Shown piece after piece: positions 1 through 5,825 of a DNA stretch of 13,989 nt (the stretch's first letter is position 1; each line of letters opens with the position of its first letter). The notes under the pieces were generated by a model. That model was not told the origin of the DNA and made no database searches. It was given only the letters and a program-made list of their open reading frames with translations. This DNA is from an uncultured Burkholderiaceae bacterium (GTDB lineage: Bacteria > Pseudomonadota > Gammaproteobacteria > Burkholderiales > Burkholderiaceae_C). Made by a program: the position numbers and the translations under genes. The stretch covers positions 1 to 13,989 of the forward strand of contig CALIDR010000186.1 in the NCBI GenBank assembly GCA_938022295.1, read 5' to 3'.

Positions 1-35
1 CGGCGCCGGGCCACGGGCGCGAGTAGCGCAGGGCA

Positions 36-54
36 GCCAGCGCGCAGCGCTGGC
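36..54. repeat. Perfect 8-bp inverted repeat with 3-base loop
   Basis: GCCAGCGC (36-43) and GCGCTGGC (47-54) pair perfectly around the loop GCA. A second, looser hairpin follows: AAGCGCCG at 65-72 with CGGCGCTT at 86-93, ending in TTT at 92-94. Together they could end transcription of a gene lying left of the window, but neither has a real T tract. Confidence 0.35.
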
Positions 55-272
55 CGCCGAGGTGAAGCGCCGACGCCCGCGCGCACGGCGCTTTGCCGCG
101 CCAACCTCGGCAGGCCACCCAAAGGGAACCGTCGATGTTCACGAAGGGCCGAAAGCGCACCCACATCGCCGATACGGTCCTCATGCGCTCGACCACGGGG
201 TCGCACGAGCCGCGGGCACCCGCAGCCGCGAGAGTGGAACGCCAGCCTGGGCGGCCTCGGCCACGCGTTGGG

Positions 273-278
273 CACAAT
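273..278 (+). promoter_or_regulatory. Possible -10 box for pgsA
   Basis: CACAAT is the only AT-containing hexamer of -10 type in the GC-rich DNA before pgsA. It ends 6 bases before the ATG at 285, so transcription would begin at or next to the start codon. No good -35 hexamer is visible about 17 bases further up, so the call is weak. Confidence 0.3.
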
Positions 279-284
279 CGGCCG

Positions 285-851
285 ATGTTCTTCACCGTGC
301 CGACGCTGCTGACCTGGGCGCGCATCGTCGCCATCCCGCTGGTCGTCGGCGTGTTCTACCTGCCGCTGGACGGCGCGACGCGCAACCTGATCGCCACCGT
401 GCTGTTCGTCGTCGTCGCCATCACCGACTGGCTCGACGGCTGGCTCGCCCGCAAGCTGAACCAGACGTCGTCGTTCGGCGCCTTCCTCGACCCGGTGGCC
501 GACAAGTTCCTCGTCTGCGCGGCGCTGCTGATCCTCGTGCAGCTCGACCGCGTCAACGCCCTCGTCGCGCGCGTCATCATCGGGCGCGTGATCGCGATCT
601 CGGCGCTGCGCGAGTGGATGGCGCAGATCGGCGCGAGCCGCAGCGTGGCCGTGCACATGCTCGGCAAGCTGAAGACGACGGCGCAGATGGTCGCGATCCC
701 GTTCCTGCTCTACGACGGCGCGCTGTTCGGCATCGTCGACACGCGCATCTGGGGCACCGCGCTGATCTGGGTCGCCGCCGTGCTGACCGTCTGGTCGATG
801 GTCTACTACCTGCAGAAGGCGCTGCCCGAGATCCGGGCGAAGGCCCGATGA
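285..851 (+). CDS. pgsA: CDP-diacylglycerol--glycerol-3-phosphate 3-phosphatidyltransferase (PgsA)
   Basis: This 188-residue integral membrane enzyme makes phosphatidylglycerophosphate from CDP-diacylglycerol and glycerol-3-phosphate, the committed step to phosphatidylglycerol and cardiolipin. The CDP-alcohol phosphotransferase signature is complete: D51-G52-x2-A55-R56-x8-G65-x3-D69-x3-D73, with an additional D48. The N-terminus (MFFTVPTLLTWARI) is typical of the family and the length is normal. Several hydrophobic segments follow (about 14-28, 34-48, 76-86, and two near the C-terminus). The frame is open further upstream to 93, but that extension is Arg/Pro-rich and unlike any PgsA, so I start at 285. 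No Shine-Dalgarno sequence precedes this ATG. The stop overlaps the start of the next gene (ATGA), implying a shared transcript and translational coupling. Confidence 0.95.
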   Translation: MFFTVPTLLTWARIVAIPLVVGVFYLPLDGATRNLIATVLFVVVAITDWLDGWLARKLNQTSSFGAFLDPVADKFLVCAALLILVQLDRVNALVARVIIGRVIAISALREWMAQIGASRSVAVHMLGKLKTTAQMVAIPFLLYDGALFGIVDTRIWGTALIWVAAVLTVWSMVYYLQKALPEIRAKAR

Positions 852-1771
852 ACGCGCCGGCGGCCGACCGCGCCGCGCTGATCGCGGCGATGCCCGCCGT
901 GTTCGTGCTGATCTGGAGCACGGGCTTCGTCGTCGCACGATACGGCATGCCGCACGCGCCGCCGATGACCTTCCTCGCCTGGCGCTACGCGTTGTCGGTG
1001 GCCGCGTTCGCGCTGTGGATCGCGTGGTCACGCCCGCGCTGGCCGCGCGACCGCGCGCAGTGGGTCCACCTCGCCGTCACCGGCGTGCTGATGCACGCCG
1101 GCTACCTCGGCGGGGTGTGGGCGGCGGTCAAGGCAGGCATCCCCGCGGGCACGGTGGCCCTCATCGTCGGCCTGCAGCCGCTGCTGACGGCGCTGTGGGT
1201 GTCGTGGAGCGGCGCCGAGCACCGCATCGCGCTGCGCCAGTGGGCCGGCCTGCTGCTCGGCTTGGCCGGGCTCGCGCTCGTCGTCGGGCGCAAGTTCGGC
1301 CTTGGCGAGGTGACGCCGTTCAACCTCGCGCTGTCGGTGCTGGCGCTCGCGTCGATCACGGCCGGCACGCTGTACCAGAAGCGCCACGTCGCCCCGTGCG
1401 ACGTGCGCACCGCGAACGCGGTGCAGCTGCTCGCCGCGTTCGCCGTCACCGCGCCGCTGGCGCTGCTCGAGGCCGAGCCGATGGTGCTGCACGCGGAGCT
1501 GATCGGCGCGATGGCGTGGTCGGTGCTCGTGCTCACGCTCGGCGGCAGCTCGCTGCTGTACCTGCTGATCCAGCGCGGCGCCGCCACCCGCGTGACGAGC
1601 CTGATGTACCTCGTGCCGCCGTGCACCGCGGTGCTCGCGTGGTGGCTGTTCGGCGAGGCGCTCGGCCCCGTCGTGCTCGCCGGCATCGCGCTGACCGCCG
1701 TCGGCGTGGCCCTCGTCGTCCGTGAACCGGTGCCGCGCGAGCGCGCCGCCGCCAAGGAGACCCCTGCATGA
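848..1771 (+). CDS. EamA/DMT-superfamily membrane transporter
   Basis: A 307-residue protein of the drug/metabolite transporter type, with two EamA repeats (about residues 12-140 and 150-290) and roughly ten hydrophobic helices. Family hallmarks are visible: the first helix carries IWSTGFVVARYG, and the ninth to tenth helices carry SLMYLVPPCTAVLAWWLFGE, the usual end of the second repeat. Such proteins in the inner membrane typically export amino acids or other small metabolites; the substrate cannot be read from the sequence. The start is the ATG overlapping the pgsA stop, preceded by GAAGG at 839-843. The frame is open far upstream, but that part is only the shadow of pgsA. The stop overlaps the ATG of the dehydrogenase gene, so a link to organic-acid traffic is conceivable but unproven. 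Confidence 0.9.
   Translation: MNAPAADRAALIAAMPAVFVLIWSTGFVVARYGMPHAPPMTFLAWRYALSVAAFALWIAWSRPRWPRDRAQWVHLAVTGVLMHAGYLGGVWAAVKAGIPAGTVALIVGLQPLLTALWVSWSGAEHRIALRQWAGLLLGLAGLALVVGRKFGLGEVTPFNLALSVLALASITAGTLYQKRHVAPCDVRTANAVQLLAAFAVTAPLALLEAEPMVLHAELIGAMAWSVLVLTLGGSSLLYLLIQRGAATRVTSLMYLVPPCTAVLAWWLFGEALGPVVLAGIALTAVGVALVVREPVPRERAAAKETPA
1754..1760 (+). promoter_or_regulatory. Strong ribosome binding site for the dehydrogenase gene
   Basis: AAGGAGA lies inside the last codons of the transporter gene, 7 bases before the ATG at 1768. It is the best Shine-Dalgarno sequence in the window and fixes the start of the downstream gene. Confidence 0.8.
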
Positions 1772-2868
1772 CGTCCCACCGCATCGCCGTGATCGCCGGC
1801 GACGGCATCGGCCAGGAAGTGGTGCCCGAGGGCCTGCGCGTGCTCGAGGCGGCGGCGCGCCGCTTCGGCATCGCGCTGCACCTGGAGCACTTCGACTTCG
1901 CGAACTGCACCTACTACGCCCGGCACGGCCAGATGATGCCCGACGACTGGAAGGAGCGCCTCGCGGGCTTCGACGCGATCTTCTTCGGCGCCGTCGGCTG
2001 GCCGGCCACGGTGCCCGACCACGTGTCGCTGTGGGGCTCGCTGATCAGGTTCCGCCGCGAGTTCGACCTCTACGTCAATCTGCGCCCGGCGCGGCTGATG
2101 CCCGGCATCCGCTCGCCGCTCGTCGACCGCCACGGCCAGCCGCTCGCGCCGGGCGACATCGACATGCTGATCGTGCGCGAGAACACCGAGGGCGAGTACT
2201 CGAGCGTGGGCGGGCGCATGTACGAGGGCACCGAGCGCGAGATCGTGATCCAGGAGACGGTGATGTCGCGCACCGGCGTCGACCGCGTGCTGCAGTTCGC
2301 GTTCGACGAAGCGATGAAGCGCCCGCGCCGCAGGCTGACCTCGGCGACGAAGAGCAACGGCATCGCGATCACGATGCCGTACTGGGACGAGCGCGTCGAC
2401 GCGATGGCCAGGCGCTACCCGCAGGTGCACGTCGACCGCTTCCACATCGACATCCTGTGCGCCCACTTCGTGCAGCGGCCACAGCAGTTCGACGTCGTGG
2501 TGGCGAGCAACCTGTTCGGCGACATCCTGTCGGACCTCGGGCCGGCGTGCACCGGCACGATCGGCATCGCGCCGTCGGCCAACCTCAACCCGAGCCGCGA
2601 GTGGCCGAGCCTGTTCGAACCGGTGCACGGCTCGGCGCCCGACATCGCCGGGCTCGGCATCGCCAACCCGATCGGGCAGATCTGGACCGCCGCGCTGATG
2701 CTCGACTTCCTCGGCCACCGCGACGCCCACGACGCGATCGTGCGCGCGATCGAGGCCGTGCTCGACCCCGCCAGCGGCGCGCCGCGCACGCCCGACATCG
2801 GCGGTGCCGCCGGCACGGCCGACGTCGGCCGCGCGGTCGAACAGGCACTCGCGGGCGCAGTGCCCTGA
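1768..2868 (+). CDS. dmlA: Tartrate dehydrogenase / D-malate dehydrogenase (decarboxylating), TtuC/DmlA family
   Basis: A 366-residue NAD-dependent, metal-dependent beta-decarboxylating dehydrogenase of the isocitrate/isopropylmalate dehydrogenase fold. The tartrate/D-malate branch is indicated by GAVGWPATVPDHVSLWGS near residue 75 and FRREFDLYVNLRPARL, recalled as nearly identical to E. coli DmlA (YeaU). Substrate-binding ENTEGEYSSVGG begins at E138. The family signature NLFGDILSDLGPACTGTIGI begins at N248 and carries the metal-binding aspartates. The nucleotide-binding HGSAPDI segment begins at H287. Enzymes of this group oxidise D-malate to pyruvate and CO2 and also act on tartrate; which is the true substrate here cannot be decided, so the gene could equally be called ttuC. 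The start follows a strong AAGGAGA site and overlaps the transporter stop. It is the last gene of the pgsA unit. Confidence 0.9.
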   Translation: MTSHRIAVIAGDGIGQEVVPEGLRVLEAAARRFGIALHLEHFDFANCTYYARHGQMMPDDWKERLAGFDAIFFGAVGWPATVPDHVSLWGSLIRFRREFDLYVNLRPARLMPGIRSPLVDRHGQPLAPGDIDMLIVRENTEGEYSSVGGRMYEGTEREIVIQETVMSRTGVDRVLQFAFDEAMKRPRRRLTSATKSNGIAITMPYWDERVDAMARRYPQVHVDRFHIDILCAHFVQRPQQFDVVVASNLFGDILSDLGPACTGTIGIAPSANLNPSREWPSLFEPVHGSAPDIAGLGIANPIGQIWTAALMLDFLGHRDAHDAIVRAIEAVLDPASGAPRTPDIGGAAGTADVGRAVEQALAGAVP

Positions 2869-2949
2869 CCCGTCGTCCGCCGTCTGTCGCCAGGCGTGAA
2901 CGATGTCGCCCGGCGGCGTCGGCGAGCCCTAGAATCCGCGCCCCGAGCC

Positions 2950-2979
2950 TTGACACCGTCGGCGGCCAGCGGCTGTAAT
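2950..2979 (+). promoter_or_regulatory. Sigma70-type promoter for hupB
   Basis: A perfect -35 TTGACA (2950-2955) is separated by 18 bases from TGTAAT (2974-2979), one mismatch from the -10 consensus. Transcription would start near 2986, next to the 8-bp palindrome TCGATCGA (2979-2986), leaving a leader of about 57 bases. A second -10-like box, TAGAAT at 2930-2935, lies upstream but lacks a -35 partner. These are predictions from sequence only. Confidence 0.7.
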
Positions 2980-3028
2980 CGATCGACGGGGCCGTGGCCA
3001 CGGCGGGCGCGGATCCGGCACATGTACC

Positions 3029-3036
3029 GAGGGGGA
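3029..3036 (+). promoter_or_regulatory. Ribosome binding site that selects the GTG start of hupB
   Basis: GAGGGGGA lies 6 bases before the GTG at 3043. An in-frame ATG at 3022 precedes this site, would add seven residues not found in HU proteins, and has no site of its own. The GTG is therefore the likely start. Confidence 0.7.
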
Positions 3037-3042
3037 CACTGC

Positions 3043-3312
3043 GTGAACAAGAGCGAGCTGATCGACCACATCGCCAAGCAGGCCGACCTGTCGAAGGCGG
3101 CGGCGGGGCGCGCCCTCGAGGCGATGATCGGGGGCGTCAAGTCGACGTTGAAGAAGAACGGCAGCGTCTCGATCGCCGGCTTCGGCACTTTCGCGGTGAC
3201 CAAGCGCGCCGCCCGCACCGGCCGCAACCCGCGCACCGGCGCGGCGATCAAGATCAAGGCCACGAAAGTCGCGAAGTTCCGCCCCGGCAAGGCCCTGCGC
3301 GAAGGCCTGTAG
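3043..3312 (+). CDS. hupB: HU family histone-like DNA-binding protein
   Basis: An 89-residue HU/IHF-fold protein that binds and bends DNA without much sequence preference and compacts the nucleoid as a dimer. The N-terminal helical half (NKSELIDHIAKQADLSKAAAGRALEAM) and the beta-arm signature GRNPRTGAAIKI are clear. The protein ends FRPGKALREGL, a variant of the usual F-x-PGKALKD-x-V/L tail. Length matches ordinary HU. The GTG start is chosen from the ribosome binding site at 3029-3036. A good promoter lies about 60 bases upstream and separates this gene from the dehydrogenase. It is followed within 40 bases by tRNA-Val and then ppiD, a familiar proteobacterial order; the lon gene that often precedes hupB is not present here. 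Confidence 0.95.
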   Translation: MNKSELIDHIAKQADLSKAAAGRALEAMIGGVKSTLKKNGSVSIAGFGTFAVTKRAARTGRNPRTGAAIKIKATKVAKFRPGKALREGL

Positions 3313-3331
3313 GCCACACCGGTCGTCCCGC

Positions 3332-3348
3332 CGCCACCCCCGGTGGCG
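3332..3348 (+). repeat. Hairpin between hupB and tRNA-Val
   Basis: CGCCACC (3332-3338) pairs with GGTGGCG (3342-3348) around CCC. It has no T tract and sits 4 bases before the mature tRNA. It may be an RNA-processing landmark or simply a GC-rich stem. Confidence 0.35.
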
Positions 3349-3352
3349 CGGC

Positions 3353-3428
3353 GGGTGCTTAGCTCAGCCGGTAGAGCGGCGCCCTTACAAGGCGTAGGTC
3401 GGCGGTTCGAACCCGTCAGCACCCACCA
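3353..3428 (+). tRNA. tRNA-Val (anticodon UAC)
   Basis: A complete 76-base cloverleaf with encoded CCA (3426-3428). The acceptor stem GGGTGCT (3353-3359) pairs with AGCACCC (3418-3424), with discriminator A3425. The D stem is GCTC/GAGC. The anticodon stem is 3379-3383 with 3391-3395, and the loop CTTACAA carries TAC at 3386-3388. The T arm GGCGG-TTCGAAC-CCGTC occupies 3401-3417. It reads GUA valine codons and, by wobble modification, other GUN codons. No promoter is visible in the 40 bases after hupB, so it is probably cut out of the hupB transcript. Confidence 0.97.
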
Positions 3429-3591
3429 TCCACGCCCGGCCCCGCCGGCGCCCGGCAAAGGCGCCGGCGGTACACTGGCGGGCTCGCCGACGCCGCGCGA
3501 GCGCGTCCGCGCGCGTCGCGCGGCGCGGGCTTAGCGCCCGCCGTCTTTCCGGCAGCAGCCGGCCGCACCCACGCCGGCGTCGAGGTCGCCC
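3429..3591. other. Hairpin-rich spacer between tRNA-Val and ppiD
   Basis: No gene is seen in these 163 bases. They contain three successive inverted repeats. CCGCCGGCGCC (3442-3452) pairs with GGCGCCGGCGG (3460-3470), 11 bp. CGCCGCGCGAGCGCG (3491-3505) pairs with 3510-3525 with one bulged base. GCGGGC (3525-3530) pairs with GCCCGC (3536-3541) and is followed by CGTCTTT. TACACT at 3471-3476, directly after the first repeat, resembles a -10 box for ppiD, but has no -35 partner. Confidence 0.55.
3525..3548 (+). terminator. Weak terminator-like hairpin before ppiD
   Basis: A 6-bp stem (GCGGGC/GCCCGC, 3525-3541) with loop TTAGC is followed by TCTTT at 3544-3548. It could attenuate read-through from hupB/tRNA-Val. 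The T run is short and interrupted, so the call is tentative. Confidence 0.3.
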
Positions 3592-5496
3592 ATGTTCGAG
3601 TTCTTCCGCACCCACACCAAGCTGCTGCTGGCACTGCTGGTCGTCCTGATCATCCCCTCGTTCGTCTTCTTCGGGGTCCAGGGCTACACGCAGTTCAACG
3701 ACCCGTCGAACCGCACGGTGGCGCGGGTGGGCGACCGCAAGATCACGCAGAACGAGTGGGACTTCGCCCACCAGCGCCAGATCGAGCAGGTGCGCCGCCA
3801 GATGCCCGGCGTCGACGCGCGGCTGCTCGACAGCCCCGAGTTCAAGCGCGAGACGCTGGACGGCCTGATCCGCGACGAAGTGCTGCGCCGCACCGCCGAG
3901 CAGCTGCACCTGGCGACGACCGACGAGCGGCTGCAGCGCGCCTTCGTCTCCGATCCGCAGCTCGCGTTCCTGCGCCAGAGCGACGGGCGGATCAACCGCG
4001 AGATGCTGGCCGCGCAGGGCATGAGCGTCGAGCAGTTCGAGGCCCGGCTGCGCTACGACCTGACGATCCGCCAGGTGCTCGACGGCGTGGGCTCGACCGT
4101 CGTCACGGTGCGCACCCCGGCGCGGCTGGCGCTCGACGCGCTGCTCGAGCGGCGCGACGTGCAGATCCAGACCTTCGCCGCCGCCGACTACGCCGCGCGC
4201 GTGAACCCGACCGACGACGAACTGCAGGCCTTCTACGCCGACCCCGCCAACCAGGAGCGCTTCAAGGCGCCCGAGCAGGCGCAGATCGAGTACGTCGTGC
4301 TCGACCTGCCGACGATCGCCGCCGGCATCGCGGTGCCCGAGGAAGACCTGCGCAAGTACTACGACGAGAACGCGGCCCGCTACACCCAGGCCGAGGAGCG
4401 GCGCGCGAGCCACATCCTCGTCAAGGCCGACAAGGACGCGCCGGCCGCCGACCGCGCCGCGGCCAAGGCGAAGGCCGAGGCGCTGCTCGCCGAGGTGCGC
4501 GCGAACCCGGCGAGCTTCGCCGACGTCGCCCGCCGCAACTCCGACGACCCGGGCTCGGCCGCGCTCGGCGGCGACCTCGACTTCTTCGGCCGCGGCGCGA
4601 TGGTCAAGCCTTTCGAGGACGCGGTGTTCGCGATGAAGCCCGGCGAGATCAGCCCCGTCGTCGAGACCGACTTCGGCTACCACATCATCCGCCTGGACGC
4701 CGTGCGCGGCGGCGAGCGGCGGCCGTTCGAGGCGGTGCGCGCCGAGATCGCCGACGAGGTGCGCCGCCAGCTCGCGCAGCGCCGCTACGCCGAGGCCGCC
4801 GAGCAGTTCACCAACACGGTGTACGAACAGGCCGACAGCCTGCAGCCGGTGATCGACAAGCTCGGCCTGCAGCGGCGCACCGCCACCGTGCAGCGCACCC
4901 CCGCGCCGGGCGCCACCGGGCCGCTGGCGTCGCAGGCGCTGCTCGAGGCGGTGTTCGGCGCCGAGGCGCTGCGCAACCGGCGCAACACCGACGCCATCGA
5001 GACCGCCCCGAACCAGCTCGTCTCGGCGCGCGTCGTGCAGCACGAGCCGCAGCGGGTGCGCAGCTTCGACGAGGTCCGGGACCAGGTGCGCGCGGCCGTC
5101 GTCGCCCAGCAGGCGGCGGCCAAGGCGCGCGCCGACGGCGAGGCGCGCCTGGCGGCGCTGAAGGCCGCCGGCGGCGAAGGCGACGCGGGCCTGCCGCCGC
5201 CGTTGCCGCTGTCGCGCGCGAGCACGCTCGGCCAGCCGCCGGCCGTCGTCGACGCCGTGCTGCGCGCCGACGCGACGCAGCTGCCCACCGTGTTCGGCGT
5301 CGACCTCGGCACGATGGGCTACGCCGTCGTGCGCGTGACCCAGGTGCGCCCGCCCGCGCCCGACGCCCCCGAGGTCGTGCAGCTTCAGCCGCGCTACGCC
5401 CAGGCCTGGGGCGATGCCGAGACCCGCGCCTACTTCGAGGCGCTGAAGGCGCGCCACAAGGTCAGCGTGACCGCACCGGCGCCGCGCACGCCCTGA
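3592..5496 (+). CDS. ppiD: PpiD-type periplasmic chaperone, SurA N-terminal and parvulin domains
   Basis: A 634-residue inner-membrane-anchored periplasmic folding factor that helps outer-membrane and secreted proteins as they leave the translocon. A short cytoplasmic start (MFEFFRTHTK) is followed by one membrane helix at about residues 11-29 and then the SurA-like N-terminal chaperone region (about 40-190). One parvulin-type peptidyl-prolyl isomerase domain spans about 268-370, with RRASHILVK at its beginning, LGGDLDFFGRGAMVKPFEDAVF in the middle and FGYHIIRLD at its end. The remaining C-terminal part is the second chaperone half. The length fits PpiD (about 620-640). Although the parvulin motifs are conserved, E. 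coli PpiD is reported to have little isomerase activity. GAGG at 3582-3585 lies 6 bases before the ATG. It follows hupB and tRNA-Val, as in many proteobacteria. Confidence 0.95.
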   Translation: MFEFFRTHTKLLLALLVVLIIPSFVFFGVQGYTQFNDPSNRTVARVGDRKITQNEWDFAHQRQIEQVRRQMPGVDARLLDSPEFKRETLDGLIRDEVLRRTAEQLHLATTDERLQRAFVSDPQLAFLRQSDGRINREMLAAQGMSVEQFEARLRYDLTIRQVLDGVGSTVVTVRTPARLALDALLERRDVQIQTFAAADYAARVNPTDDELQAFYADPANQERFKAPEQAQIEYVVLDLPTIAAGIAVPEEDLRKYYDENAARYTQAEERRASHILVKADKDAPAADRAAAKAKAEALLAEVRANPASFADVARRNSDDPGSAALGGDLDFFGRGAMVKPFEDAVFAMKPGEISPVVETDFGYHIIRLDAVRGGERRPFEAVRAEIADEVRRQLAQRRYAEAAEQFTNTVYEQADSLQPVIDKLGLQRRTATVQRTPAPGATGPLASQALLEAVFGAEALRNRRNTDAIETAPNQLVSARVVQHEPQRVRSFDEVRDQVRAAVVAQQAAAKARADGEARLAALKAAGGEGDAGLPPPLPLSRASTLGQPPAVVDAVLRADATQLPTVFGVDLGTMGYAVVRVTQVRPPAPDAPEVVQLQPRYAQAWGDAETRAYFEALKARHKVSVTAPAPRTP

Positions 5497-5523
5497 CGAA
5501 CCGCGCGCGGCCGGCGCCGCCGA

Positions 5524-5529
5524 TATACT
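5524..5529 (+). promoter_or_regulatory. -10 box for tRNA-His
   Basis: TATACT ends 13 bases before the tRNA, so transcription would start near 5536, the usual geometry for tRNA promoters. No clear -35 hexamer sits at the right distance; CTGACG at 5493-5498 is about 25 bases away, too far. Confidence 0.5.
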
Positions 5530-5542
5530 TCCGCCCTCTGCG

Positions 5543-5618
5543 GTGGCTGTAGCTCAGTTGGTAGAGTCCCAGATTGTGATTCTGGTCGTCGTGGGTTCGA
5601 GTCCCATCAGCCACCCCA
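5543..5618 (+). tRNA. tRNA-His (anticodon GUG)
   Basis: A complete 76-base cloverleaf. The acceptor GTGGCTG (5543-5549) pairs with CAGCCAC (5608-5614). The anticodon stem CCAGA (5569-5573) pairs with TCTGG (5581-5585), and the loop TTGTGAT carries GTG at 5576-5578. The T loop is TTCGAGT. The histidine-specific identity pair is present: discriminator C5615 faces an encoded extra G at 5542 (G-1). CCA is encoded at 5616-5618. It has its own -10 box and a terminator downstream. Confidence 0.97.
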
Positions 5619-5679
5619 CCGCTGCCCTCCCGCCGCCGCCGTTGCCGGCACGCTGACGCGGCGGCTCCTTTCCCCTGCG

Positions 5680-5703
5680 AACGGGCACCTCGGTGCCCGT
5701 TTT
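5680..5703 (+). terminator. Intrinsic terminator after tRNA-His
   Basis: AACGGGCAC (5680-5688) pairs with GTGCCCGTT (5693-5701) around loop CTCG, and the 3' arm runs into TTTT (5700-5703). This is the best intrinsic terminator in the window. It separates the tRNA-His transcript from the flagellar operon. Confidence 0.75.
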
Positions 5704-5825
5704 CGTGGCCGCCGCCGCGGCGGCGCCCGCCCCGCGCGGAGCACGGCCCGTTTTCCGCCCCATTTCCGGCGCCACCGCCGCGGCGCTTGGGCCGATCATC
5801 GCCGCACACCCACCGGAGCGTGCGC
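5704..5825 (+). promoter_or_regulatory. Gene-free leader before flgG
   Basis: The leader of the flagellar operon must lie here, because a terminator stands just upstream. GCCGATCA at 5791-5798 matches 7 of 8 positions of the flagellar sigma28 -10 element (GCCGATAA), but no TAAA-type -35 is found about 15 bases further up. No sigma54 -24/-12 pair is seen. A 16-bp perfect palindrome, CGCCGCCGCGGCGGCG, occupies 5710-5725. GGAG at 5815-5818 is the ribosome binding site for flgG. The promoter itself is undetermined. Confidence 0.35.

Larger units (their letters stand above)
1..284. other. Upstream stretch with no defensible gene
   Basis: No recognisable protein is encoded here. On the + strand a frame ends at TAG 24-26, which could be the last few codons of an upstream gene, but the seven residues visible are not diagnostic. 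On the - strand a frame beginning at an ATG at 181-183 stays open to the left edge (about 61 codons), but its translation resembles nothing I know, and its third positions are less GC-rich than those of the real genes. Two hairpins (36-54 and 65-93) and a -10-like box (273-278) are the only structures seen. The region is probably the intergenic space in front of pgsA. Confidence 0.5.

Noticed and set aside
1..183. Open - strand frame from an ATG at 181-183 to the left edge
   Set aside because: About 61 codons, no recognisable motif, and third-position GC lower than in the real genes. Not enough for a gene call, though sequence to the left could change this.
93..284. N-terminal extension of PgsA
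   Set aside because: The 64 extra residues are polar and unlike any PgsA, whose N-terminus is matched from the ATG at 285.
62..847. Long upstream extension of the transporter reading frame
   Set aside because: This part overlaps pgsA out of frame and is Arg/His-rich; the EamA protein begins with its first membrane helix just after 848.
1102..2730. 542-codon open frame on the - strand across the transporter and dehydrogenase genes
   Set aside because: It spans two well-supported + strand genes and reads as compositional noise without any recognisable domain.
3385..5457. 690-codon open frame on the - strand covering ppiD
   Set aside because: It mirrors ppiD almost exactly, its translation is low-complexity Arg/Ala/His/Gly-rich sequence, and ppiD on the + strand has clear domains. 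Such mirrors are expected when third positions are nearly all G or C.
5641..5703. Possible sigma54 promoter around GGCACG near 5647
   Set aside because: The -12 GC at the required distance is not accompanied by a TTGC-type element, and the site lies upstream of the tRNA-His terminator.
5710..5725. GC palindrome as part of a CRISPR array or mobile-element end
   Set aside because: There is no regular repeat-spacer pattern, no transposase and no target-site duplication; only two scattered copies were seen.
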